From Candidatus Zixiibacteriota bacterium (GTDB taxonomy: Bacteria; Zixibacteria; MSB-5A5; GN15; JAAZOE01): 54,814 nt of DNA. Where the stretch lies: the NCBI GenBank assembly GCA_023138975.1, contig JAGLON010000022.1, forward strand, positions 1 to 54,814. Reading direction: 5' to 3'. The notes beneath the pieces were generated by a model. That model saw nothing but the letters and a program-made list of their open reading frames with translations. It was not told the origin of the DNA and made no database searches. Positions 17,357-26,943 of the stretch are shown piece by piece. Position 1 is the first letter of the stretch; every line of letters starts with the position of its first letter. Made by a program: the position numbers and the translations under genes.

Positions 17357-17914
17357 CTATACAGCCATAACTTCTTTTTCCTTGGCATCCATCAAAACAT
17401 CTATTTCCTTGATAAACTTATCCGTCAACTTTTGAATCGTGTCCATACCATCGTGCATCTGGTCTTCGGATACCGCCTTGTCTTTCTCAGCTTTCTTAAG
17501 CTTATCGTTGGCATCCCGGCGGATATTCCTGACGGCGACGCGATTATCCTCTGCAATCTTTTTGCACAGCTTAACCAGCTCCATGCGCCGTTCCTCGGAT
17601 AACGGAGGAATCGGAATCCGAACCAGATTCGCCTCGGCTTGAGGATTCAATCCCAACTCAGCCGCCTGTATCGCTTTGACAACCTCACCTAGAATCCCCT
17701 TGTCCCACGGCTGTACCAGCAGACTCTTTGGATCTGGTACCGAAACTGACGCGACTTGATTAAGAGGCGTCTTTTGTCCGTAAGCATCCACTTTCACACT
17801 ATCTAACAAAGCCGGGGTTACCTGCCCTGAACGGATTCCTGCTAAATCAGTCTGCATTGACTCAATAGTTTTTTGCATTCGCCTTTCAGCGTCAGATTTA
17901 ATTTCTTTCAACAT
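17357..17914 (-). CDS. frr: ribosome recycling factor
   Basis: 185 residues, the standard length. Opening ERRMQKTIESMQTDLAGIRS, then VSVPDPKSLLVQPWDK and IPPLSEERRMELVKL are family hallmarks. With EF-G it splits the post-termination ribosome. It starts 15 bases after pyrH and ends at a bidirectional terminator, so the rplM-to-frr run stops here instead of continuing to uppS. Confidence 0.97.
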   Translation of the reverse strand: MLKEIKSDAERRMQKTIESMQTDLAGIRSGQVTPALLDSVKVDAYGQKTPLNQVASVSVPDPKSLLVQPWDKGILGEVVKAIQAAELGLNPQAEANLVRIPIPPLSEERRMELVKLCKKIAEDNRVAVRNIRRDANDKLKKAEKDKAVSEDQMHDGMDTIQKLTDKFIKEIDVLMDAKEKEVMAV

Positions 17915-17929
17915 CGCAAGACTCCATTC

Positions 17930-18646
17930 CTATTGAACAATAGTTCCAATTTCCTCGCCTATACCAACCCGGTACAGATTGCCTTCTTTGGTCATGTTAA
18001 AAACCAATATCGGGATTTTATTTTCCCGGCACAAGGCAATTGATGTTGCGTCCATAACTTTTAAATGTTTGGACAAGACCTCATCATATGAAACATTGGT
18101 ATATATCTTTGCCTTTGGATCTTTTTCAGGATCAGCAGAATAGACGCCATCCACCCGGGTTCCCTTCATAACAACCTTGGCACCGATTTCAACGGCTCGG
18201 AGAGCAGCCGCAGTATCAGTTGTAAAGTACGGATTACCGGTTCCGGCAGCCATAATTACCACTCGTCCCTTTTCAAGATGGCTGACAGCTTTGTTGCGAA
18301 TATAATACTCAGTCACGACATCCATGCGGATAGCAGACATAACCCGTGCGGAAACACCTATACGATTTAGCTGGTCTTTGAGAGCCAATGAATTTAGCAC
18401 TGTGGCCATCATACCCATATAGTCGCCAGTTACACGATCCATGCCGTTATCTGAGGCATTAAGGCCGCGGAAAATATTGCCAGCACCAATAACAAGACCT
18501 ATTTCAACACCTGTATTCTGAAGTTTTTTAATTTGCTGGGCTATATAAAGAACGGTATCCGGGTCAATACCATATTGACCCGAACCCATAAGACTTTCTC
18601 CGGAGAGTTTTAAGAGAATTCGTTTGTAGCGGGGCTCTTCCCCCAT
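17930..18646 (-). CDS. pyrH: uridylate kinase
   Basis: 238 residues. [25 protein letters not shown] and [26 protein letters not shown] stretches (here [16 protein letters not shown]) mark the bacterial hexameric UMP kinase of the amino-acid kinase fold. It converts UMP to UDP in the cytoplasm. It lies 3 bases after tsf and 15 before frr, the classical order. Confidence 0.97.
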   Translation of the reverse strand: MGEEPRYKRILLKLSGESLMGSGQYGIDPDTVLYIAQQIKKLQNTGVEIGLVIGAGNIFRGLNASDNGMDRVTGDYMGMMATVLNSLALKDQLNRIGVSARVMSAIRMDVVTEYYIRNKAVSHLEKGRVVIMAAGTGNPYFTTDTAAALRAVEIGAKVVMKGTRVDGVYSADPEKDPKAKIYTNVSYDEVLSKHLKVMDATSIALCRENKIPILVFNMTKEGNLYRVGIGEEIGTIVQ

Positions 18647-18649
18647 AAT

Positions 18650-19246
18650 TTATTCTCCCAAGCGGAAGCGGACAAAACGCTTAATTTTCATATTTTCACC
18701 GAGTTTGCCAATCATTTCCTTAACAACGTCAGTGATGGTCTTGTCATTATCCTTAACAAATACCTGCTCCATGAGGCAGGCTTCACCGTAAAACTTATCC
18801 ATCCGGCCTGTGATAATCTTCTCGACGATCTTTTCCGGCTTGCCTTCTTTCAACGCCTGGACGCGAAAGACATCTTTTTCCGATTCGACAAGTTCCGGAG
18901 TTACTTGATCGCGTTCGACAACCTTCGGGTCAGTTGCCGCGATCTGCATCGCAATATCCTTGGCAAAAGCACGGAAGTCATCGGTGCGAGCGACAAAATC
19001 AGTTTCGCAAGCGATTTCTACCAATACCCCAAGTTTATCACCGGGATGAATATATGAGAAAATAACGCCCTCAGTTGTTTCTCGTCCAGCTTTTTTATTA
19101 GCTGAAGCGATACCCTGTTCGCGCAAATGCTTGAGTGCTTTTTCGCCGTCGCCATCTGTTTTGGCAAGGGCATTCTTACAATCCATCATACCGGCGCCGG
19201 TTTTATCCCGGAGTTCCTTAACCATTTTCGCTGTGATTTCGGCCAC
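18650..19246 (-). CDS. tsf: elongation factor Ts, short form
   Basis: 198 residues, shorter than the roughly 280 of E. coli and like the short forms known in several phyla. The N-terminal domain shows VKELRDKTGAGMMDCKNAL, the core shows VLVEIACETDFVARTDDF, and the end keeps LMEQVFVKDNDKT. One core subdomain is therefore reduced. It exchanges GDP for GTP on EF-Tu. It is in the rpsB-tsf-pyrH-frr run, 14 bases after rpsB. Confidence 0.96.
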   Translation of the reverse strand: MAEITAKMVKELRDKTGAGMMDCKNALAKTDGDGEKALKHLREQGIASANKKAGRETTEGVIFSYIHPGDKLGVLVEIACETDFVARTDDFRAFAKDIAMQIAATDPKVVERDQVTPELVESEKDVFRVQALKEGKPEKIVEKIITGRMDKFYGEACLMEQVFVKDNDKTITDVVKEMIGKLGENMKIKRFVRFRLGE

Positions 19247-19260
19247 GATGATTTATCTCC

Positions 19261-20124
19261 TTAAGACTGTTTTTCAGTTTTGTCGTCGCCGGAGTTAGAT
19301 TCGGCAGCTTTATCTTCAGTTTTCGGTACATCTTCAGTTTTCGGAGTAGATTCAGCTTTAGGTTCAGCTTCCGTTTTCACCTCAGTTTTGATTTCTGCGG
19401 GGGCTTCCACAAACTCTTCACCACTCATTTCCTTTACGGTTGCGCCGTGCCGCGCGTTGTAAATAGCATCGCAAAGTTCGTTGGTAATGACCTTGATGGA
19501 TTTAATCGCGTCATCATTTCCGGCAATCGGGAAGTCAATCAAATCGGGATCGGCATTAGTGTCAATAACAGCTACAATAGGGATGTTCAGCTTAGCCGCT
19601 TCAGCAACCGCGATTTTCTCTTTCTTGGCATCAACTAAAAAGACCAGACCCGGCAACGTATTCATTTCTTTGATACCGCCGATGACCTTGACAAGTTTAT
19701 CCTGCTCGCGGTTAATACCGATGATTTCCTTTTTCGTGAACTTTTCGATAGTACCGTCTTCTTTCATCTTCTCGATTTGTTTCAGACGCTTGATGCCGCC
19801 GCGAATGGTATGAAAGTTAGTCAGCATACCGCCGAGCCAACGTTCCGTGACATGAAAAACACCAATGCGTTCGGCCGCTTCTTTAAGCACATGCTTAGCT
19901 TGTTTCTTGGTGCCGACAAATAATATCGGCTTGCCGTTGGCAACAACTTCTTCGATTTTTCTCTTAGCCGCGTCGATGGCTCGAAGAGTCTTGTTCAAAT
20001 CAATTATATAAATGCCGTTACGGGCCGTGAAAATAAACGGCTTCATTTTCGGATTCCAACGACGGGTTTGATGCCCGAAATGGACTCCGGCCTCAAGCAA
20101 ACGCTTTACACGTGGATCAATCAT
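19261..20124 (-). CDS. rpsB: 30S ribosomal protein S2 with acidic tail
   Basis: 287 residues. The S2 core (residues 1-230) has LLEAGVHFGHQTRRWNPKM, HVTERWLGGMLTNF and AVIDTNADPDLIDFPIAGND. The last 55 or so residues are a low-complexity tail rich in Glu, Lys, Thr and Pro (repeated PKTED), absent in E. coli and probably disordered. It heads the tsf-pyrH-frr run. A GC-rich hairpin in the 114-base gap after rpsI may be a regulatory leader. Confidence 0.97.
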   Translation of the reverse strand: MIDPRVKRLLEAGVHFGHQTRRWNPKMKPFIFTARNGIYIIDLNKTLRAIDAAKRKIEEVVANGKPILFVGTKKQAKHVLKEAAERIGVFHVTERWLGGMLTNFHTIRGGIKRLKQIEKMKEDGTIEKFTKKEIIGINREQDKLVKVIGGIKEMNTLPGLVFLVDAKKEKIAVAEAAKLNIPIVAVIDTNADPDLIDFPIAGNDDAIKSIKVITNELCDAIYNARHGATVKEMSGEEFVEAPAEIKTEVKTEAEPKAESTPKTEDVPKTEDKAAESNSGDDKTEKQS

Positions 20125-20169
20125 TAGCTGGACCTTTCAAGTTTTATACGACCACCTCGTTCATCCCTC

Positions 20170-20197
20170 GGCGGGCCGCAGAACGCGGACCCCCGCC
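20170..20197 (-). promoter_or_regulatory. GC-rich leader hairpin before rpsB
   Basis: GGCGGG (20170-20175) pairs with CCCGCC (20192-20197), and inner CCGC (20176-20179) with GCGG (20185-20188). It lies 46 bases before the rpsB ATG, in the only sizeable gap of the ribosomal run, and has no T-run. rpsB leaders in other bacteria carry S2-binding structures; a match here is inference. Confidence 0.4.
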
Positions 20198-20238
20198 AAA
20201 GTCCGGAGATGTGATTATTTTATAACAACAATATCTTT

Positions 20239-20652
20239 TTAACGCTTGGAGAACTGGAAGCGTTTACGAGCTTTCGGCTGTCCGTATTTCTTACGCTCAA
20301 CCTTTCGGGCATCCACCGTCAGAAAACCGGCTTTTTTTAGCCCGGCTCTAAACTCAGGATCCAACAGTAGCAGAGCGCGAGCAATGGCAAGACGAATAGC
20401 GCCGGCCTGGCCGGTTAATCCGCCGCCTTTTGCTGATGCGGTGACATCAATCTTATCTGACAGTTCGACTAACTCCAGCGGAGCCATAATATGCTGAATC
20501 AAAGAATCGCGGCAAAGATACGCTTTCTTCTCTTTACCGTTAATGATGAATTCACCTTTGCCGTGCTTTAAATTAACACGACAAACTGACTCCTTACGGC
20601 GGCCAGTCGCAGCAAACGCTCCGGGAATTGCTTTATCCGTGGTCTGTTCCAT
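20239..20652 (-). CDS. rpsI: 30S ribosomal protein S9
   Basis: 137 residues. AATGRRKESVCRV at the start, KGGGLTGQAGAIRLAIARAL in the middle and the basic end GQPKARKRFQFSKR are typical; the final KR reaches the P-site tRNA in known ribosomes. It follows rplM by 13 bases, the universal rplM-rpsI pair. Confidence 0.98.
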   Translation of the reverse strand: MEQTTDKAIPGAFAATGRRKESVCRVNLKHGKGEFIINGKEKKAYLCRDSLIQHIMAPLELVELSDKIDVTASAKGGGLTGQAGAIRLAIARALLLLDPEFRAGLKKAGFLTVDARKVERKKYGQPKARKRFQFSKR

Positions 20653-20665
20653 TATTATTCCAATC

Positions 20666-21097
20666 CTAAGCTAATTTCAACTCAACCGGCTTCTGAGCCT
20701 GGTGCGGATGATGGTCATCAGCATAAACATGAAGCTTTGTATAAACTTTGTTTCCCAGCCGATTATGAGGAATCATACCTCTTATTGTCTTTTCAACTAA
20801 GCGTTCAGGAAAACGCTCTTTCATCTGTGCAAAAGTACGCATTTTGATACCTCCCGGATATCCGGTATGGCGATAATACTTCTTTTGCTGTTCTTTTCGG
20901 CCAGTCATCCTTGCGTGACGAGCATTGATCACAATAACGTGATCGCCGCAATCGAGATGCGGAGAAAAATACGGCTTATCTTTACCGCGAAGTACATCGG
21001 CTATTTTCACCGCTGCACGACCAAGAATCGCGTCTTTCATGTCCGCTACAAACCATTTCCGATCCATATCGGCAATTTTTGGCATATATGTTTTCAT
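20666..21097 (-). CDS. rplM: 50S ribosomal protein L13
   Basis: 143 residues. Recognisable by RKWFVADMKDAILGRAAVKI, GDHVIVINA and the RMIPHNRLG-like stretch (here RGMIPHNRLGNKVYTKL). It is the first gene of the rplM-rpsI-rpsB-tsf-pyrH-frr run. A strong promoter stands about 40 bases upstream. Confidence 0.98.
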   Translation of the reverse strand: MKTYMPKIADMDRKWFVADMKDAILGRAAVKIADVLRGKDKPYFSPHLDCGDHVIVINARHARMTGRKEQQKKYYRHTGYPGGIKMRTFAQMKERFPERLVEKTIRGMIPHNRLGNKVYTKLHVYADDHHPHQAQKPVELKLA

Positions 21098-21141
21098 AAC
21101 CTACTCCAGAAATCTTATTCCCATCTTTAACAGAGCCAGAA

Positions 21142-21169
21142 AATATACGAGAAAATATCTGTCTGTCAA
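21142..21169 (-). promoter_or_regulatory. sigma-70-type promoter of rplM operon
   Basis: Minus strand TTGACA (21164-21169), 16-base spacer, TATATT (21142-21147). This is the full -35 consensus. The transcript would begin near 21135 with a leader of about 38 bases. Confidence 0.75.
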
Positions 21170-21333
21170 GTACTTAATGCCATTTTTTTTAATTGGCCAC
21201 TCTGACCTAATTTATCGACCGCAACTTATGGAATGTTTAGGGGGTCAACATGTTATAAATCTCCATCGACAAGATACAAAGTGACCCACTGGCGGCAGCT
21301 TATTCTATCTTGCCCTGAAAACCACAAAAATTC

Positions 21334-22038
21334 CTAAAAACCTGCAATAGTCAGAAAATTCTCAAACAGCTTTTCTCCCAGCGCCAGATACTCAACTTTT
21401 ACCTTTTCAAAATCAACAATCAGCTCTTCCCGACTTATATGATTCAAGTCAGAATCCTTTTCATGCCAGTCCAGCATCATCTCCTTCGTCAACTCAAAAT
21501 GCCCCTGTATTCCATAAGCCGTTTTCCCGACCCGAATTATTTGACTCACACATTCGCTGCCCTCGGCCAATAAGCTTATCCCTTTAACGCACGAGATAGT
21601 TTCACTGTGCAGATGAAATATCCTGGCCGGAAAGAAAATAGAATGAAACAACCTGTCATTCAATCCATCGCCAGTTAGATGTACTTTATAGGACTCGCCG
21701 GATTCACTTCGCCAACCGACCTCTTTACTATTAGCCGAGAATACTTCGGCGCCGGCAGATTTAGCCAACACTTGCATTCCCAGACAAATACCGAGATACG
21801 GGATACCCTTATAAATTGTCGCTCTAACAAAAGACAGTAATTCATTCATATGACTAGAGTTATCAATAGCACTCTGAGGTCCGCCCAGAACCACAATGGC
21901 CCGGTAACCGGCTATTTCAGGTATACCATCACCACTGCTTAAATCAACAATTTTAGTGTTGATTTTCCGCTTGGCGATAATTTTCTCAAGAATCCCGGGA
22001 CCTTCATGAGTAATATTTTTAATAATCAACAGACTCAT
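21334..22038 (-). CDS. class I glutamine amidotransferase-like protein
   Basis: About 234 residues from the ATG at 22038, chosen because relatives begin MxLLIIKNxxHEGPG; a frame starting at 22071 adds 11 residues. The triad is visible: Cys in YLGICLGMQVLAKSAG, His in GIQGHFE and the following Glu. Stand-alone proteins of this GMP-synthase-like type carry a glutaminase domain without a known synthetase partner; some act on gamma-glutamyl compounds. No partner gene is nearby. It is a single-gene unit, and no terminator is seen. Confidence 0.85.
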   Translation of the reverse strand: MSLLIIKNITHEGPGILEKIIAKRKINTKIVDLSSGDGIPEIAGYRAIVVLGGPQSAIDNSSHMNELLSFVRATIYKGIPYLGICLGMQVLAKSAGAEVFSANSKEVGWRSESGESYKVHLTGDGLNDRLFHSIFFPARIFHLHSETISCVKGISLLAEGSECVSQIIRVGKTAYGIQGHFELTKEMMLDWHEKDSDLNHISREELIVDFEKVKVEYLALGEKLFENFLTIAGF

Positions 22039-22341
22039 ATCTCGATTTCCAATAAGTAATAAGACAGACATTTTTCATCAATACAAACCTTACGAATTGT
22101 ACTATTTGATGGTTGTAAAAAGTTGTTGCGATCAATAATATCGAAATCAAAAAATATTGCTTTTTTTTCATATCATCTAATTACCGCAACAAACTTAACG
22201 AGACTACTTTAGTCCTTGTTAATCTAAGTATTCGATTATTATTAGAAAGTACTTATAGAATATGCATAATGGTCGATAATCTCTATATACTGGATTATTA
22301 AAACTAAAACAGCTATGAATTAAATCGGGAGGAAAAAACCA
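22039..22341. other. intergenic region before the small lipoprotein gene
   Basis: About 300 AT-rich bases. GGGAGG at 22327-22334 is the ribosome-binding site of the next gene. Several -10-like boxes occur, but none has a convincing -35 partner. Nothing else is seen. Confidence 0.5.
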
Positions 22342-22809
22342 ATGCCATCCAAAACATCGATCTTTTTCGTTATAATACTGATTTTTACCGTCGTCGCCTT
22401 TATCGGGTGCAGTGATGATGACAATCCGGCCAATAGTACGGTACCATTTCCAGCTGAACTGGTCGGTGAATACGTACAAACCTCTGTAGCCGTAAATGGC
22501 ACATCTCAAGACGTATCTGATTTCTATGACTGGGGCACCGGAGCCGTCCGGACCTTGCTCACCGTTTACACTGGCGGACCGGAGACATTTCAGGAATTTG
22601 ACACCAACGACTCTGTTCTCTATCATGATAGCGGTCTAATTACTGTCGTCGGTCAGAACATGACTGTTGTTCTTATTTCAGAAATGGATACGCTTCTGGC
22701 TTCCCCGGATACTGTCTTTTCCGGAACCTGGGATATGACCGGCAGCCTTATGACCCTGACTCAAATTGAAGGTGCCGATACAGTTGTAATGGTAAACACA
22801 AAACAGTAA
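22342..22809 (+). CDS. small lipoprotein of unknown function
   Basis: 155 residues. Signal peptide and lipobox AFIGC (Cys at about 26), then an acidic linker SDDDNPANS. The mature part is short and beta-rich (ELVGEYVQTSVAVNG, GTWDMTGSLMTLTQ), resembling the lipocalin-like "how much the residue changes" type of small envelope domains, but no family is certain. A strong site GGGAGG stands about 9 bases before the ATG. It is a single-gene unit closed by a strong terminator. Confidence 0.8.
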   Translation: MPSKTSIFFVIILIFTVVAFIGCSDDDNPANSTVPFPAELVGEYVQTSVAVNGTSQDVSDFYDWGTGAVRTLLTVYTGGPETFQEFDTNDSVLYHDSGLITVVGQNMTVVLISEMDTLLASPDTVFSGTWDMTGSLMTLTQIEGADTVVMVNTKQ

Positions 22810-22871
22810 GTTCTTTTTATTCATAGCCGGCTCCTCTATTGAAGAGTAGGCTTAAAGCAATATGAATTATT

Positions 22872-22902
22872 CAGGTCTTGCATAAGCAAGACCTGTTTTT
22901 TT
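22872..22902 (+). terminator. intrinsic terminator
   Basis: Perfect 10-bp stem CAGGTCTTGC/GCAAGACCTG with loop ATAA (22872-22895), then seven T. It lies 60 bases after the lipoprotein gene. Confidence 0.92.
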
Positions 22903-22970
22903 ATATAGAATAAACTGGTTGCCAATCCTTTTCTCAACAAAGAGACATGCACTGGCTAGAAGAACATTAT

Positions 22971-23669
22971 CTAATATTCTTTTTTTATGATCTTTGTAAG
23001 TGCAGATGCAATCAATCCTGTAGGCACAGCAACAACACCAATGCCGATTAGAGCAACTATCGATGTAAATATCCTGCCACCCGTTGTAATTGGATATACA
23101 TCGCCATAACCCACAGTTGTTAAAGTAACTATCGCCCACCACATGCAGTGAAAAATAGACTTGAAATGTTCAGGCTGAGCATCATTCTCAAAATAGTATA
23201 TCCCAATCGATGAAATATATAGTAGTAATCCTGTTGCCATTAAAAATAATACCAACTCTTCTTTAACTGTTAAAAATGCCTGTTTTAACCTTATAATTGC
23301 TTGACTATAACGAAACACCTTGAATACCCGAAATAATCTAAAAAGGCGAAGAATCCGAATTGAGCGCAAATCAATACCATGGGCTATATAAAACGGCAAT
23401 ATTGCCAATAAATCAATAATGCCGTAAAAGCTAAAGATAAACTTTAATTTTTTATCGGCGACATAAAGCCTGCACATGTATTCTAAAGAAAAAACAGATA
23501 TTGTTGTTACCTCAATAGTTTTCAAAATGTGCAATGTAGTTTTAGATAGGCCTGGGATTGTCTCAATTGAGAAAGATATTAAAGATACGATAATTAGAAA
23601 TTGGATAATTAAATCAAAAGCCTTACCAGCCGTTGTATCATTTTCTTCAATTATTCGTTTAAGTCGCAT
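22971..23669 (-). CDS. voltage-gated potassium channel
   Basis: 232 residues with six membrane segments. S4 is the arginine ladder RSIRILRLFRLFRVFKVFR (about 101-119). The pore carries the selectivity filter TLTTVGYGDVYP between S5 and S6. This is the Kv-like architecture of bacterial channels with no added cytoplasmic RCK domain, so gating should be by voltage alone. The protein sits in the inner membrane as a tetramer. It is a single-gene unit on the minus strand; the next gene upstream is mtnA-facing DNA with no shared operon seen. Confidence 0.93.
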   Translation of the reverse strand: MRLKRIIEENDTTAGKAFDLIIQFLIIVSLISFSIETIPGLSKTTLHILKTIEVTTISVFSLEYMCRLYVADKKLKFIFSFYGIIDLLAILPFYIAHGIDLRSIRILRLFRLFRVFKVFRYSQAIIRLKQAFLTVKEELVLFLMATGLLLYISSIGIYYFENDAQPEHFKSIFHCMWWAIVTLTTVGYGDVYPITTGGRIFTSIVALIGIGVVAVPTGLIASALTKIIKKEY

Positions 23670-23755
23670 AATATTTTCTGTGTCAAATTAGTCAGAAATG
23701 TGGGCGGCAAATGTCCACATTTGCCCCTGATTATACTATTACTAACCTTCTCAGG

Positions 23756-24772
23756 CTACGCCTGTCGTCCCCCGGGCCTAACCCCAGTATCTGTGATATA
23801 CGCCGTCACTAATTCATGAGGCGTTATATCAAAAGCCGGGGAAAACACTTTCACACCGTCGGGAGCCGTTCGATTACCAAATCCCTCTGTAACTTCCTCA
23901 GGAGCCCGCTCCTCAACGATAATATCATTCCCTGATTCCAATATCTTGTCATAGGTAGATTCCGGAGCCGCCACATAGAACGGGATGCCATGTTCCTTAG
24001 CCAGAACCGCAACTGAATAGGTTCCGATTTTATTGGCCACATCACCGTTTTTAGTAATCCTGTCAGCGCCGGTGATGACAGCATCAATTTTACCCAATGC
24101 CATGCTATATCCAGCCATATTATCGGTTATCAGTGTAACATCGATGTCTTCCTGCATCAACTCCCACGTTGTCAATCGAGCACCTTGTAACAGCGGACGG
24201 GTTTCATCAGCGAAGACTTTTATACTCTTACCCATCTCTTTTGCCTTATAGAAAACCGCTAACGCCGTTCCGATACCGCCCGTTGCCAACGCTCCGGCAT
24301 TGCAATGGGTCAATACGGTCATGCCGTCTTTCAGTAATTCGGCGCCATATTTCCCCATCGAATCACACATGGCTTTATCTTCAGTAAAGATGGCGTCTGC
24401 TTCATCCCAGAATATCTGGCGATATTCATCGAGAGAATCTCCGGTATACATGTCGGTCTTTTCTAATACTCTATCGACCGCCCAGGCTAAATTAACGGCT
24501 GTTGGCCGGGCGTTCTTGATTATCCCGGCAACGTCCTGCATAATCTTCTTCAGTCCTTCAACCGTAGTTTTCACTTCGACTTCAACCGCCAGACACAGAG
24601 CGTATGCGGCTGATATTCCAATCGCCGGAGCTCCCCTGACTTCGAGCCTTTGGATTGCCGGGATTACGTCACGATAGTCTGAGTAAGAATTATATACTAC
24701 TTTCTCCGGAAGAACAGTTTGGTCTAATAGAATCAGTTTTTTGTCTTTTATCTGGATTGTATTGAATTTCAC
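23756..24772 (-). CDS. mtnA: S-methyl-5-thioribose-1-phosphate isomerase
   Basis: 338 residues, eIF2B-like fold. LEVRGAPAIGISAAYAL, LTHCNAGALATGGIGTAL (catalytic Cys), FADETRPLLQGARLT and GADRITKNGDVANKIGTY (catalytic Asp) are all present. It turns methylthioribose 1-phosphate into the ribulose form in the methionine salvage pathway; the same fold can act on ribose 1,5-bisphosphate in other organisms. Other salvage genes (mtnK, mtnP) are not in the window. It is the last gene of the acyl-CoA synthetase-yjbQ-mtnA run. Confidence 0.94.
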   Translation of the reverse strand: MKFNTIQIKDKKLILLDQTVLPEKVVYNSYSDYRDVIPAIQRLEVRGAPAIGISAAYALCLAVEVEVKTTVEGLKKIMQDVAGIIKNARPTAVNLAWAVDRVLEKTDMYTGDSLDEYRQIFWDEADAIFTEDKAMCDSMGKYGAELLKDGMTVLTHCNAGALATGGIGTALAVFYKAKEMGKSIKVFADETRPLLQGARLTTWELMQEDIDVTLITDNMAGYSMALGKIDAVITGADRITKNGDVANKIGTYSVAVLAKEHGIPFYVAAPESTYDKILESGNDIIVEERAPEEVTEGFGNRTAPDGVKVFSPAFDITPHELVTAYITDTGVRPGGRQA

Positions 24773-24773
24773 G

Positions 24774-25190
24774 TTAGTCTCCTACTATTTGCAGAATCAG
24801 TTCGCGCTCCCGGCTTTTATTGTCGAAATCAATAAAAACAATCTGCTGCCAGGTTCCGAGGGTAAGTTTGCGGCTGATAAACGGAACGGTTAAACTGGGG
24901 CCGATTAAAGCTGCCCGCAGATGCGAAAAGCCGTTGCCGTCGTGCCAGGTCTCATCATGCTTATATGACACTCCGGATGGGATAATTTTTTCCATAAAAT
25001 CCGGCATATCCTGTATTAGTCCCGGTTCATATTCAATGGTCGTCAAGCCTCCGGTAGAACCGGGGACGAAAACTGTAACTGTCCCTGAATTTATTCCGCT
25101 GGAACTGACATTATCTTGAACTTCACCGGTGATATTATGTAAATCACAATATCCTTCAGCAGTTAACCTGATTGTTTTTGTCACAACCAT
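24774..25190 (-). CDS. yjbQ: YjbQ/UPF0047 family protein
   Basis: 138 residues, the standard length. TVFVPGSTGGLTTIEYEPG, HDETWHDGNGFSHLRAALIG and LGTWQQIVFIDFDNKSRER are the conserved blocks, with His and Asp residues thought to bind metal. Members are described as secondary thiamine-phosphate synthases, but their main role is unsettled. Its start codon shares a base with the stop codon of the acyl-CoA synthetase gene, and mtnA follows at once. Confidence 0.92.
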   Translation of the reverse strand: MVVTKTIRLTAEGYCDLHNITGEVQDNVSSSGINSGTVTVFVPGSTGGLTTIEYEPGLIQDMPDFMEKIIPSGVSYKHDETWHDGNGFSHLRAALIGPSLTVPFISRKLTLGTWQQIVFIDFDNKSRERELILQIVGD

Positions 25191-26836
25191 TAATAGAGAT
25201 ACCTTTTAATTTTTCGAGTCGATGTTTTCTGCAACTCCTCTTGGGTAAAAGTAATATGTTTAATGCGTTTATACCCGGCCATCTTTGAGCAGATATGTCT
25301 GATTTCGGATTGAATCACTTCTTTAACATCATCCTCAATTACTTCCTCAGGTTTTTTATTTATCTTCCCTGCAATTAATTCAAGGTCGGGAAAAATCATC
25401 GCCCCAACTTCTTCTCTTCCATTAGATGCCTGATGGGCATACACCATTGCTTCGAGTATATACTCAGAGTTTAGCAATTCGGATTCTATTTCCTCGGGAT
25501 AAATATTTTTTCCAGCCGCTGAAACAATAAGATTCTTAGCCCGGCCCTTGATGGTTAAAAACCCTTCTGAGTCAATACTCCCCAAATCCCCGGTGCACAT
25601 CCAACCGTCACGGAACAGCTCTTCAGTGGCCTCGGGATTGTCCTGATATCCCGGAGTAATCATCGGCCCCTTGGCAAGAACTTCCCCTACGCCGTTGTCA
25701 TCGGGTTGATCAATTTTTATTTTAACATTTTTCACAGGTAAACCGACCGTACCAAACTTAATCTTGTCCGGTCGATTACAGGTTAGCACCGGCGATGTTT
25801 CTGTCAGGCCGTATCCCTCAAGAAGCTTGATACCCAGAAGATTCAATCCTTTGTTGACTTCCATTGGCAACGGCGCACCTCCGGAGACAAATAGCTTAAG
25901 ATTTTCCAGTCCCGCTTTTTTTCGCAACGACTTAAAAAGCTGCGTTCCGGCGTTTTTACCGGTAAGCGAGTAAATCGCTCCGGTAGCCTTGCGGGAAATA
26001 CTGAACAATGCTCTTTTGGTGGGCGGCGCTTTTTTTACAGCACCTAAGATACCCTGATATAGCTTCTCATAGATAAGCGGCACCGACACAAAGTGAGTGA
26101 TTTTGTTCTTCTGAAAGCCGGTCATAATTTCCCGGGAATTAAGCTCTCGAATATAGTACACCGCACATCCATTTAACAGCGGTATTAAAAAACCCAAGGT
26201 TGCCTCAAAAGTATGATGCAGAGGCAGTACGGATAAAAATCGATCACCTTCTTGAAAATTGACAATATCTAACAGACTATCAATATCACTGAGAATGTTT
26301 TCATGGGTAAGGATTACTTTCTTGGCGTTTCCCGTCGTCCCCGATGTGAAAATCAATACAGCAGTATTATGTGGATCAGTAACAAAATTGGGTTGATAGT
26401 CGCTTACATCCGATTCAGGAATATTTTCAAGGTCAATAATTTCGATTTTATACTCTAAAGATTTGTTAATCTCTTCCGCAGTATCAATAAAACTATGAGA
26501 AACAATAAGTTTTGTTATCCCCGCTTGCTCAATTATATTTTGGAACTCATTTTGTTTGAGAAGCGCGTCAATCGGGACGACAATTCCGCCGGATGCCAAA
26601 ATCGCGAGATAAGCCTTGCCCCATTCGGGACGGTTTTCAGCTAAAAGCCCAACCCTCTGCCCCGATGCTAGTTTACCTAAATGTGCTGAGCACTCTTTTA
26701 CTTTCCGCAACAAGTGCCTGTAATCCAGATACGCGTCTTCCCCGGATATTCCTACAGCACGAGAATCAGCATGATTCACCGCCGATGAAAAAAAACATGC
26801 CGCAATATTACGCATTGTTGAAAATTCTTCAGCCAT
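25190..26836 (-). CDS. AMP-forming acyl-CoA synthetase (fatty acid type)
   Basis: 548 residues, ANL superfamily. The P-loop is AVLIFTSGTTGNAKKVILTH, then GYGLTETSPVLTCN, WMCTGDLGSID and the hinge GRAKNLIVSAAGKNIYPEEI. It activates a carboxylic acid, probably a fatty acid, to acyl-AMP and then acyl-CoA. The length and the absence of extra domains fit long-chain acyl-CoA ligases. GGGAAGA precedes the ATG by a few bases. It is first in a run with yjbQ and mtnA; a functional link among the three is not evident. Confidence 0.92.
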   Translation of the reverse strand: MAEEFSTMRNIAACFFSSAVNHADSRAVGISGEDAYLDYRHLLRKVKECSAHLGKLASGQRVGLLAENRPEWGKAYLAILASGGIVVPIDALLKQNEFQNIIEQAGITKLIVSHSFIDTAEEINKSLEYKIEIIDLENIPESDVSDYQPNFVTDPHNTAVLIFTSGTTGNAKKVILTHENILSDIDSLLDIVNFQEGDRFLSVLPLHHTFEATLGFLIPLLNGCAVYYIRELNSREIMTGFQKNKITHFVSVPLIYEKLYQGILGAVKKAPPTKRALFSISRKATGAIYSLTGKNAGTQLFKSLRKKAGLENLKLFVSGGAPLPMEVNKGLNLLGIKLLEGYGLTETSPVLTCNRPDKIKFGTVGLPVKNVKIKIDQPDDNGVGEVLAKGPMITPGYQDNPEATEELFRDGWMCTGDLGSIDSEGFLTIKGRAKNLIVSAAGKNIYPEEIESELLNSEYILEAMVYAHQASNGREEVGAMIFPDLELIAGKINKKPEEVIEDDVKEVIQSEIRHICSKMAGYKRIKHITFTQEELQKTSTRKIKRYLY

Positions 26837-26943
26837 ATTCTTCCCATGAATAAAAGTGGTAGATCGTGATGGAATATAATGCTTTAGAGAAAGATACGAA
26901 AGGTTTTTTACCTTGATTGAGACTAAGAGTATTAGGCAAAAAG

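Noticed and set aside
22219..22626. A 135-codon minus-strand frame opposite the small lipoprotein gene
   Set aside because: The plus-strand gene has a lipobox, a strong ribosome-binding site and a terminator; the minus frame has no such features.
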